A stretch of DNA of 64,000 nt from Cytospora piceicola (Eukaryota; Ascomycota; Sordariomycetes; Diaporthales; Cytosporaceae): NCBI GenBank assembly GCA_023375675.1, contig JALQBC010000033.1:248001-312000 (forward strand), read 5' to 3'. The notes beneath the pieces were generated by a model, which was given only the letters and a program-made list of their open reading frames with translations, searched no databases and was not told the DNA's origin. A program made the translations under genes and the position numbers. Positions 45,962-54,993 of the stretch are shown here, piece after piece. Positions within the stretch are counted from its first letter, which is position 1; each line of letters begins with the position of its first letter.

Positions 45962-48900
45962 TCAACGTAACATATATGACAGATCCGGAAGCTCGTCAAC
46001 GATCCGTTTGGCGAGAACACCCTCGTCGCTATTGTTGTGCGCAAAGCTCATGCTCTTCAACGGCGATGCGATGGCTGGACTCATAGGTTGTGGCGAAGAT
46101 GGGTTAGGTGTTAGGACCTTCTGTAATGGTGATGGCCGGCCCATGCTGAGTGATGATCGCTGTGTGTGTTGGGGTATAAAGGGTACGGGAGAGGTAGGAG
46201 GTTTTGACATCTGCAGAGCTGCAGGGGAACTTGGCCTTGAAAGGCCATTCGAAATGGTCGAGCTGATCGACGGTTTTGAAGCATGCTGAGGTTGAGGCGG
46301 AACCATAGACGCAGGTGGTTGTGGTAGTTGAAATGACGCTATCGAGGAGGTCCTGGACAGCGCGGTAGGCATGGTTGGTGTAGGTGGTTGTGGGGGTTGA
46401 AACGATCCTATTGAGGATGTTCTCGACAGCACGGCTGGAACAGTGGGCGTAGGTGACTGTGGAGCTTGGAAGGATCCTATCGACGACGGTCTTGACAGCG
46501 CTGTCGGGGTTGTAGACGTAGGTTGTGGGTTTCGAAACGATGCTATCGAAGACGTTCTCGACAACACAGTGGGGACCGTAGGCGTCGGAGGTTTGGACAG
46601 CTGGAATGCAGACATCGGTGAAGCGGTTCTTGAAGGTCCACTGAGAGCGGGTGATTGTAGCGGCGTATCGAATTCAAACTCCGGTTTTGATGTTGTGGTT
46701 GGGGGGATGGAGGGCACCATCGGAGAACTGGGGGTGGCTGATACTTGCGGTGCCACATCGAAGGCTGAGAAGTCCCAGACATGGGCTGCTGGTGCTGGTG
46801 GAGGCGTAGGTGCTGCCTCTGCCTTGATAGCAGTCTGCCCTTGTTCAAGTTTCGATGATACAGCATCAAGTGTGATGCTGGTTTCGGTTGTTGGTGCTGA
46901 AGAAGCAGGCTTATTCGCGGCCAGTTCAGCCAGTGAACTATTGCCGACATCGAAAAAACTGCTCACAGGACGAGTTGCGCTCGGCGGAGAAATAACCATC
47001 TCTCCCCAATCGTCATCGTCGTCATCCCCATCGTCTACTTCCGGGATAGGGTCAGTCTGTTTGTCTGGGGATACAGAGGGCGGCACGGGTAGATGAGCTA
47101 GTTGTAACGAGGTCCTGCTCTCTGGTTCATGAATGCTAGCAGCAATCGACCTGCTATGCGCCGAATTCACCGAGGTGACTTCGATCGACCGCCTAACTGT
47201 TCGGCTAGCCGGGAGTGAAGAACCAGGTGTTTCTGAGGTCGAACTACCAGTGGCCGTACTCCAACCAAAGGCGGGACTCCTGAGTGGTCCCGGGATACTC
47301 AGAGGAGATGGAGAGGGAGGTGGTAGGCTATTTGTACCCGGGGACCGGGGTGGTAGACTTTTAACACCTATCGACAGGTCTCGAGAGTGAGCGTAACTTT
47401 TTGCCTGCGGCTGCAATGAGAGCGGCCGTGGTATAGAAGCCGCCGTCGCCTGCAGATGCTGCGTGCTCTTCCTCGTGCCAAAGACTTGATCCATTGATAG
47501 TGGCTCTGCTCTCGAGTTCCAATTGAATGCTCCTCCCTTCACTGTAGCAACGTCCCCAAAAGACGGCCGTCCTCCTGTATAGGAGCCGTCTTCCATCCAG
47601 CGGCGGACAATCGTGTTTGTCTCTTCTCTCATCTTCGAAGTTGCCCATGTGATACGGCGGTAATTGTCATCATCCCCTGAATCGTGCTTGCGCATCGTGC
47701 CATGACGGGATATCCGCCACCATGTCTTGCGCTCTGATATAGACGTGAAGCTATCATTGATGACCCCATCAATGTGATCAAGACTAAAGTCTTTCGCACT
47801 AGGTTGCTCTGCATCCAATTTGGCCACGTCAAACAGCTTGTCGGTGCTCTTGAGATCCGGAGTAAACTTCAAAGGTCCAAATTTGTCCCGCAATTTCTGG
47901 AACTGGTTCACTCTTACTTCTGGTTCTGGTATTGCCGGCGGCTCAGCAACCTTCGATATGCTTGTACCTGGCAGTGATGATCTGGAAAGAGACCTTGTTC
48001 GGGTGGCCCCAGGACTAGTTGGACGAGGAGAACCAACATAGGAAGGTCGCCTGGATGGCGGAGCAGAATTGGAGCTTTGGGCATCCTCGAAGTCGCCGAA
48101 GTCACTTGCGCAATCTGTTATCACACTCCTGATACTCATCGCACCCTGACTTGTGCTACGCCGTCGGCCGCGTGTCGGGTCCGGCACTGCGAGCGCATCT
48201 CCATGCTTCTTTTCGAGTTCACCCAACGTACCCACCGACTCCTGGACCCTCGTTGATGGGCGCCGTTGTGATTGCGGGCGGTCTTTTGAGTCCTCATCCA
48301 TTGAGGTGATTGGCGAGTCTGGATGCTCATTACGCTGACTTCGGTCTGAGACGGATGAGTGCCGGGATCGACTAGGAGACTTTGGATGATAATCGGCGGC
48401 TTGCGTATCCGGCTTCGAATCCACCCGTTGGTCCTCTTCTGGGGGTTGTGTAGCACCAGGAGATTCAATCTTCTCTTCGGCATCATTCACGGGTTGTGGC
48501 CCGTCTTTCGTGCCTTTGCCCGTATCCACTTTCTCATTTTCCTCTTCCTCTACCTCCTCCTCTTCATCATGCCTGTCCAATGTAGAGAATACGACCTGCT
48601 CGGCCGATATCAGGGCGGGAAGCGGAAGGCTCAGCCGATTCTGGGCATCGGCGGACCATGGATCTGGTGAGGGGTGGCCGAACAACGAGCGGGCGCTGCT
48701 TCTTCTCGACAGTGTTTTGCCCGCAGGATCTGGTGAGGGTTGCGCGTACAAGGAGCGGGCGCTATTTCTTCGCGACAATGTCTTCCCCTGAACCAGGCCC
48801 GGAGAAGTGGCAGCGGGCCATGCTGGACTGCTTTGCCCCTGGCTAAGGCTTCCTTCTCTTGCTCTTGGTGTCAATTGCGTCTGGCTCGAGTTTGGCCCAT

Positions 48901-49156
48901 TCTCTCCTCCTCCTCCCCATGCACCCCAAATACTACCACCAGAGGTCGGGGCAGGAATGGGCAAAGCTAGGCTCGAGTCGGCGGTGCCCCAATCGCTAGA
49001 GCCATCGTCATCCGTTGCCCATGGCGATTGCGTCGTAAAGGACCGTTGCCTCGCGAGAGTGCGCCCTGGCAGTTCGAGGGTCGATCTTGGAGGAGCTGGC
49101 TCAAGGGCTGTGTTGGTATCGTTGGTCGCCCACGGTGAACCCCATGGATCTTCCAT
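45962..49156 (-). CDS. Large disordered conserved fungal protein with Ser-rich repeats
   Basis: A single exon of 1064 residues. Most of it is low-complexity Ser/Pro/Thr with acidic tracts (DEEEEVEEEENEK), so it is probably disordered. The start MEDPWGSPWATND is repeated in form as QSPWATDDDGSSDWG and GGSIWGAWGGGG. A more ordered core lies near residues 415-560: FQKLRDKFGPLKFTPDLKST, then SERKTWWRISRHGTMRKHDS and ATSKMREETNTIVRRWMEDG. I recognise that core as shared among filamentous fungi but cannot name a function. Two 22-residue repeats (GKTLSRRxSARSL) occur early, and four ~24-residue repeats (LSRTSSIxSF) occur late; both resemble basophilic kinase sites, which is inference. Confidence 0.75.
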   Translation of the reverse strand: MEDPWGSPWATNDTNTALEPAPPRSTLELPGRTLARQRSFTTQSPWATDDDGSSDWGTADSSLALPIPAPTSGGSIWGAWGGGGENGPNSSQTQLTPRAREGSLSQGQSSPAWPAATSPGLVQGKTLSRRNSARSLYAQPSPDPAGKTLSRRSSARSLFGHPSPDPWSADAQNRLSLPLPALISAEQVVFSTLDRHDEEEEVEEEENEKVDTGKGTKDGPQPVNDAEEKIESPGATQPPEEDQRVDSKPDTQAADYHPKSPSRSRHSSVSDRSQRNEHPDSPITSMDEDSKDRPQSQRRPSTRVQESVGTLGELEKKHGDALAVPDPTRGRRRSTSQGAMSIRSVITDCASDFGDFEDAQSSNSAPPSRRPSYVGSPRPTSPGATRTRSLSRSSLPGTSISKVAEPPAIPEPEVRVNQFQKLRDKFGPLKFTPDLKSTDKLFDVAKLDAEQPSAKDFSLDHIDGVINDSFTSISERKTWWRISRHGTMRKHDSGDDDNYRRITWATSKMREETNTIVRRWMEDGSYTGGRPSFGDVATVKGGAFNWNSRAEPLSMDQVFGTRKSTQHLQATAASIPRPLSLQPQAKSYAHSRDLSIGVKSLPPRSPGTNSLPPPSPSPLSIPGPLRSPAFGWSTATGSSTSETPGSSLPASRTVRRSIEVTSVNSAHSRSIAASIHEPESRTSLQLAHLPVPPSVSPDKQTDPIPEVDDGDDDDDDWGEMVISPPSATRPVSSFFDVGNSSLAELAANKPASSAPTTETSITLDAVSSKLEQGQTAIKAEAAPTPPPAPAAHVWDFSAFDVAPQVSATPSSPMVPSIPPTTTSKPEFEFDTPLQSPALSGPSRTASPMSAFQLSKPPTPTVPTVLSRTSSIASFRNPQPTSTTPTALSRPSSIGSFQAPQSPTPTVPAVLSRTSSIGSFQPPQPPTPTMPTALSRTSSIASFQLPQPPASMVPPQPQHASKPSISSTISNGLSRPSSPAALQMSKPPTSPVPFIPQHTQRSSLSMGRPSPLQKVLTPNPSSPQPMSPAIASPLKSMSFAHNNSDEGVLAKRIVDELPDLSYMLR
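46330..46620 (-). repeat. Tandem repeat of about 72 bp (4 copies) within the disordered protein
   Basis: Four in-frame copies of a unit that encodes roughly 24 residues ending in LSRTSSIxSF with Pro/Thr-rich spacers. Copies differ mostly at synonymous and Pro/Gln positions. Confidence 0.75.
48663..48800 (-). repeat. Tandem 66-bp repeat (2 copies) within the disordered protein
   Basis: Two in-frame units that encode GKTLSRRxSARSL followed by a PSPDP-containing spacer; the reverse-strand DNA copies are visibly alike (ATCTGGTGAGGG in each). Confidence 0.75.
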
Positions 49157-50537
49157 GCTTTCGAGAGCTCTTTCTCATGTTGATGGGCGCTATAATGTGA
49201 CCATTGACAGTCGTTTTCGCAGGGCCGTCTTCTTTGAGCGATACGTCGCCGGGGATTCCGAGTCGTATCTATGCGAACCGTGACTTTAGAACAGCGGGTG
49301 TCTGGGGATCTTGGCTGGGATTTGTTCCAAGCGGTGGTGTTATTCGAGACGGAAGGGATCTTATATTCTTGTCGGGATGGTGTTTCGATGGTGCGTTTCA
49401 CGCGAGTTGTTGGAGGTTACGTATTCCGTACGGTATAAGGTCGACTGGTGTTATTACGAGCTTGTCCGGCTTTTGAGGGTCGAGACTCGCGTAGTCTGGC
49501 CAGGCCAAGTCCGCCGTCGAAACGGTGAGACGGTGAGACGGTAACTGCCCAGGTGCCTTGATTGAGTATCTACGCCTTCGTAGTCACTTATACCTGACAG
49601 ACCTGGACTGAGAGACCAGAGTTTATTGTTAAATTGACAAAAACAGGGCTAGGAATATAAGAGGCTTTTTTGAACACTGTAAGTACCTATGTAGGTAGGT
49701 AGGTTCCCTTGGGCCACCGCAATTCTGATCCGTAAACCCCGGTCCTGACGTGATGCCTACCGTCTGGCCGTCTGGGGGGCTGCAGTGACGGTGGATCAGC
49801 AAGCAGCTAAGCGGCCAAGCAGCCCTGGCGGCCTGGCGTTCAAGGGGACTCAGGGGAAGGAGAGCGGTGATTTCTACTCCCCGTCACCAAATCCCGGCCC
49901 TGTCGACATGAGTAGTGGTGGAGTCTAGACTCGGACCCCTTCACCATACAACCTTCAACTTGTTGAAGTTTCTATAAGGTTGGAAATTTATACTTAGGGA
50001 CGTCGGGGGTTAAAGAGAGTAAAAGGTACCTAGTTTAGTCTGAGGTCGGCGTTACGGCGTGCAAAATTAGTCCGTGCACAGGGACAGAGGGAGTAACAAT
50101 CGCCGCTCCAGGGGAAATAGGTACCTGGACAGGTACTCCTGGTACTGTAGTGTAGGCGGCCTGCACGCTGCAGGTCCCAGTCCATGCCTGGGTACGTACC
50201 ATGCATGGCCCAATGCTTGCTCACATAAATGCCCAGATGCTTGCTTGATCAGCTGCCGAGATCGCTCCGGCGGATTTTGGTCGATGACAAAGATGATAAA
50301 TCCAACGATAGTTTTTGGTCCCGTCGCATCATTCCCAAGGCGAAATGGCGACGACCAAGACCATATCAACAGTTTCCCACGTTTATTCTGATAGTAGCCT
50401 TTCCAGTCACAAACCGCCATGAGGATATCTGGTTATCCCGCCGAGACCATCCCACTACCACGCTGAGATCTTCCAGCCACTACCCCGCCACCACCAACTC
50501 CAATATCAGGCAGGACCAATACCAACAACACTTCAGC
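49157..50537. other. Divergent intergenic region upstream of CFD1
   Basis: About 1.4 kb without a supported gene. It contains TAGG-type tetramer runs (49690-49705), a short GAGACGGT tandem (about 49520-49545) and a Kpn-like GGTACC pair near 50025 and 50120. Confidence 0.5.
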
Positions 50538-51546
50538 ATGTCGAATGCGAACCTGTCCAAGGTCAAGCACATTGTGCTGGTGCGTTTGAAAAGCCGGTCG
50601 AAAGCATACCTAGGTAATATCTACTAACCACTGGAATTTATAGGTCCTCTCCGGCAAAGGCGGAGTAGGCAAATCCTGTGTCACAACTCAACTCGCCCTC
50701 TCGCTATCCCTCGCCGGCCACTCCGTGGGTGTTCTCGACATCGACCTTACTGGCCCTAACATCCCCCACATGTTCCGCGTCGACGATAATGCTCGCATAA
50801 CCGCAGGCCCCAGCGGCTGGGTCCCCGTCAGTATCCACGACGCCGACCCCTCTCTCTCGCTCGGTGCCCTCCGAATAATGAGTCTAGGCTTCCTCGTCAA
50901 GCGCGGCGACTCTGTTGTTTGGAGAGGTCCCAAGAAGACGGCCATGATCAAACAATTCCTCACAGATGTCGCATGGGACGAGACAGACTACCTGCTTATC
51001 GACACACCACCTGGAACGTCTGACGAACATATATCCGCCGTGGAGTACTTGCTACAACTGGCGCGGCCGGAGCAGCTCGCGGGCGCAGTGTTAGTGACCA
51101 TGCCGCAGGATATGTCGACCGCCATGGTGCGCAAGGAGCTGGACTTCTGCAGGAAAACAGGATTGAACGTCATAGGGATCGTTGAGAACATGTCTGGCTT
51201 CGTGTGTCCGCATTGCTCGGAATGCACCTACATCTTTAGCAAGGGCGGCGGGCAGGTTCTGGCACACGACTTCGGGACGCAGCTCCTGGGCAGCGTTCCT
51301 ATCGACCCACAATTTACGAAGATGATTACGACAGGGAAAACACCGTGGTATCCCGAGGGGACAGTGCTCAATGGACATGACATGTCTGGTGCTACAAAGG
51401 AAGATCCCAGCGACGGCGGAGCGGCGCTCGAACAGGGTGTAGATGACGGTCAGGCCTTGGCTTTGAAATATCAACACTGCGCTCTCTACCCAGTGTTCAA
51501 AACAATCACGGATGGAGTAATCACAGCTGCAGCGGCAGGCCCTTGA
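50538..51546 (+). CDS. CFD1: Cytosolic Fe-S cluster assembly scaffold ATPase Cfd1
   Basis: Exons are 50538-50579 and 50644-51546, joined in phase 0 over a 64-nt intron (314 residues). The join restores [20 protein letters not shown], the deviant Walker A of the Mrp/Nbp35 ATPases; the first exon encodes only 14 residues. [16 protein letters not shown] and [14 protein letters not shown] are the switch motifs. [13 protein letters not shown] carries the CPxC motif that binds the bridging Fe-S cluster. The lack of the N-terminal four-Cys ferredoxin-like motif separates it from Nbp35, so it is Cfd1 (human NUBP2). It forms a heterocomplex with Nbp35 and passes 4Fe-4S clusters to cytosolic and nuclear proteins. 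The intron contains one exact TACCTAGGTA (50607-50616). Confidence 0.93.
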
Positions 51547-52696
51547 AAAGGGGAGGAAGAGCACTAGACTAGCGACATATCAGTTTGAAGAACCGAGGCC
51601 GTTCCCAACATGGAGAGATTCTAATATGAGATACTCAGCATGAGATGCCCAAATCTAGTGGAAGAACCTTGGAAGCTTCGGGGGAATCTCCAATGGGCAT
51701 CTAGGCTTTTGGCCTCATCCGATGACACTCTCCGCACAAAGACAGAGCTTTGTGCGACATCTTGAAGAAGCGAAGACAAGATGGGATGAACATAGGCAGA
51801 ATATGAGGCTTTGCCCTCCATTCATTCCAACTTTGAGCTTTGTATGAAGATTGCCGCCCAGGTGGGTGCAGTTCCGACCAATTGTGACCCAAATTTCTAC
51901 TACCGTATACGCTACATACCAGCATACCTTGGTAAGTAGATCACCAAGCTATATATAGCAGGGTATCCCGTTGGTTCAGTACATATGACCGGTGCGACAC
52001 TGGGGTACGGTACTTAGAAACGGCCTGGGGTAAAAGCGGTGACGCTAGCGACGCTCTGCCCCAAATCAAAAGAAGAAACCCAACCAAAAACCCCACCATC
52101 CAAATGCATTTCCAAGATAAGAAAATTTTCCCATCTCAAAGACCTCATCGTCACGAGAAATAATTACGACCTTCGACAACGTCGCAACGTCTCGCTAGAT
52201 TCATTCTACGAGCTCCGCGGCCACGTCCGATCACATCCTCCGCCTCGAATTGAACTCGACGCGCCCCAAACGAACCAGGCCTCGAAGCTACAAATACCTA
52301 TAGCTATATAGCTATCAAAACACCGATACTCCACCATAGGTATCGGCGTCAGGCCTCGCAACCGCCCCAGGGCACACGAATTCCAAGCAGCCCACCATTC
52401 CGTCGTCGCAGGTTTTCATCCTTCCTCTCCCCGCTCGACCTCCTTAACGTCCCATACGTGAGACGTTTATACTACACACCATCCACCTGTAGCTGGCTTC
52501 CGCCAGCACTCACGAGAGACCACTGTCCTGTGGGCCTACTCCTCCAAACGGACGCCGCAAGGTCTGTTTGAGCTGGCAGTTAGTGTCCCGCGGAAGAAAG
52601 TTCTCTTCCTTCGACCTGCCGGACCGGACCCCATTCGGTTCCATCTCGATACTCGACCCTCGCGATCGCTGCTCTCAAAGCAGATAATATTTGGAG
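51547..52696. promoter_or_regulatory. SPE2 promoter and probable long ATG-free leader
   Basis: About 1.15 kb before the decarboxylase ATG. From 52164 to 52696 I find no ATG on the plus strand, although several would be expected by chance; this fits a long transcribed 5' leader. A 19-codon upstream frame precedes it. The leader may contain an intron (a GTGAGA donor near 52459 and a CAAAGCAG acceptor ending near 52682 are possible). Confidence 0.45.
52104..52163 (+). promoter_or_regulatory. Possible upstream open reading frame (19 codons)
   Basis: ATG at 52104, TAA at 52161-52163; the peptide is MHFQDKKIFPSQRPHRHEK. It is the last ATG before the SPE2 start 533 nt downstream. AdoMet decarboxylase mRNAs in several eukaryotes are controlled by short upstream frames, but whether this one is in the mRNA is unknown. 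Confidence 0.3.
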
Positions 52697-54223
52697 ATGG
52701 TTGATCTTGAGGTCTCGGCCAACCCCGTCTTGTCGACTTCGACTTCGGAGGGTGCTCCGCTTCTGACCATCAACCACGATGTCGCCGCCGATCTAGACTC
52801 GAGCAATGCATTTGAGGGCCCCGAGAAGTTGCTGGAAGTTTGGTTCGCTCCCAGCCCCTCGGCTCTTCCTACTGGAGCCAACGAAAATGGGCTCATGTGC
52901 GTCTCGTCCGATATTTGGAAGGAGATGCTCCAGCTTGTCCACTGCGAGGTGTTGTCTGTCGTCTCATCTGAGCAAATGGATGCCTACCTCTTGTCTGAGT
53001 CGAGCATGTTCGTCTTCCCCCACAAGCTCATCCTCAAGACTTGTGGCACCACCACCCTGCTCCTTGGCCTGAGGCGTCTTCTCCGCATTGCCGCTGTGGA
53101 GGCTGGGTTCCCCTTCCACAATGTTCCCGAATTGAAGGACGAGAACGCCATGGCGTCTCCATACCGTGTCTTCTACAGCCGAAAGAACTTCCTCTTCCCC
53201 GACAAGCAGCGCGGTCCCCACCGCAGCTGGAATGACGAGGTCAAATTTCTTGACAACCTCTTCGACGGTGGCAGCGCCTACCTCGTTGGCAAGATGAATG
53301 GCGACCACTGGTACCTCTACATCACTACTCCAGACAGCGAGATTACTCCGCCACGTACTCCCAACAGCGAGAAGGACGGAAACAGCCCCACCCGTCCAGC
53401 CAAGATCCCAACAGGTCTGATGTCTTCCTTCCCGCAAATCGAAGCCGGAGAGGACTACCAGGACGAGACACTGGAGATCCTGATGACGGACCTTGACGTT
53501 GAGAATGCCAAGCAGTTCTACCTATCGCACGCGAGTGCGGTCGCGTGTGAACGGGTTCCTGCGAATGACGAGACTGTTGATGTCTTCAACAACGGCACTG
53601 GCCCAGACGGCTTGCAGGGCCCCACAGACCTGGAGCAACTGACCACCGAGGGCCATGCTCTGGGTACCGTCGTCTCGGAGACCTGCGGTCTGTCGGGTGT
53701 GTACCCATCATCCAAGTACCCCGATGCCCGCATCGACGCCTATCAATTCTCGCCCTGCGGTTTCTCCGCCAACGCCGTCATCCCCGCCCCGGTCCATGCC
53801 GATGCTGAGGTGAACGACGATGTCAAGAAGACTGCCGGCGTGGCGCACTACTTCACCGTCCATGTCACCCCCGAGCCGAACTGCAGCTTCGCCTCGTTTG
53901 AGACCAATGTCCCAGGCGGACAGAACGGCCGCGAGACTAGTGAAATCGTTGAGCATGTTGTTGGTATCTTCAAGCCAGGCCGTTTCATCATCACACTGTT
54001 CGAGGCCAAGGGTACCGGAGCCTTCCGCAATCCGGACCCATTTGGTCTTCGCAAGAACCGGACCGAGGCCATTTCTGGGTATAAACGTGTCGACCGGATT
54101 GTTCACCAATTTGAGGATTACGATCTTGTTTTTGGATTCTTTGAAAAGGAGGGTTGGGTCGGATACGGCGGCGCTAGAGTGGGTGAAGAGATGTCCATGG
54201 GGAGCGCTCCAGTATTGGAATAG
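52697..54223 (+). CDS. SPE2: S-adenosylmethionine decarboxylase proenzyme
   Basis: A single exon of 508 residues from the ATG at 52697. It is a pyruvoyl enzyme that makes decarboxylated AdoMet for spermidine and spermine synthesis in the cytosol. FEGPEKLLEVWF holds the catalytic Glu residues. YLLSESSMFVFPHKLILKTC contains the self-cleavage site (Glu-Ser, where Ser becomes the pyruvoyl group) and the catalytic Cys. CGFSANAVIP and YFTVHVTPEP carry the Ser and His needed for processing. A Pro/Thr-rich insert (TTPDSEITPPRTPNSEKDG) lies between the two halves, as usual in fungi. It is longer than the human enzyme (334 residues) because of such inserts. Confidence 0.95.
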   Translation: MVDLEVSANPVLSTSTSEGAPLLTINHDVAADLDSSNAFEGPEKLLEVWFAPSPSALPTGANENGLMCVSSDIWKEMLQLVHCEVLSVVSSEQMDAYLLSESSMFVFPHKLILKTCGTTTLLLGLRRLLRIAAVEAGFPFHNVPELKDENAMASPYRVFYSRKNFLFPDKQRGPHRSWNDEVKFLDNLFDGGSAYLVGKMNGDHWYLYITTPDSEITPPRTPNSEKDGNSPTRPAKIPTGLMSSFPQIEAGEDYQDETLEILMTDLDVENAKQFYLSHASAVACERVPANDETVDVFNNGTGPDGLQGPTDLEQLTTEGHALGTVVSETCGLSGVYPSSKYPDARIDAYQFSPCGFSANAVIPAPVHADAEVNDDVKKTAGVAHYFTVHVTPEPNCSFASFETNVPGGQNGRETSEIVEHVVGIFKPGRFIITLFEAKGTGAFRNPDPFGLRKNRTEAISGYKRVDRIVHQFEDYDLVFGFFEKEGWVGYGGARVGEEMSMGSAPVLE

Positions 54224-54993
54224 ATGGTATTACTTGGGTGCATATGATTATTGGGCAATGTTAATGAATCAGCAAAATTTTTCTCTTTATTGCTATTACA
54301 TATTGCTCACTCATGGCCATTGTTCATGTCTGGGTCGCAAACTCTCCATTTCCATGTCTTTGTATACGCTTTACCTTGGATATCACTGGCTGGTGCGGAT
54401 GGACACTGGACTCATTCGTACGGAAAGTTTTCCAAGCCGGCTAATAAGTCAAGCGTCGATCATCAAAGCCCTCCGGAGCCAACGCCTGTCAAATTATGGA
54501 ACTCTCTGGCAAGCATAGACCGTCCTCTTCCCGAAGTCCTCTCAGATATATTAGTAGCGTGTGACAAATGTTCCTCCGCGCGCCCTTTCCCCCTCCTCCA
54601 CTGGCAAGCATTGGCTCGAAGACTTGCACGCTAGCAGCCAATCATGTACCCATCCGCGGCGTAACAGATGAGTTGTTTCTTCTGCTTCGAAGCATGGTGC
54701 CCATCCGCGGCGTAACAGGTGAGTTGTTTCTTCTTCGAAGTATGGTGGTATGCAAATGCGTGAGGCCCGCCATCTTGCCAGCGGGGTATGGGTTTTTGGA
54801 CAACTTCATTTCCTCCAATGGAACTGGCTGACTTGGTCTTCTTACCGGTGGACATGCCATCTCAACCCAGTCATCATCAAGTTATAAAGGCTATGTCTCT
54901 TGAAACTTCTTTCCTCGTCTTATTCCCGCTCTCATTCATGATCTACATGACAACAGGCTGACGAACCAGACCTGAAGCTTCGCAGTTCCAACC
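54224..54993. other. Intergenic, with a 51-bp tandem repeat
   Basis: About 770 bases between co-oriented genes. It carries one tandem duplication (54649-54746) and no supported gene. Confidence 0.5.
54649..54746. repeat. 51-bp tandem duplication
   Basis: CCCATCCGCGGCGTAACAG starts at 54649 and again at 54700. The copies differ by one transition and a 3-bp deletion in the second copy (TTCTTCTGCTTCG against TTCTTCTTCG), plus one near the end. Confidence 0.9.
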
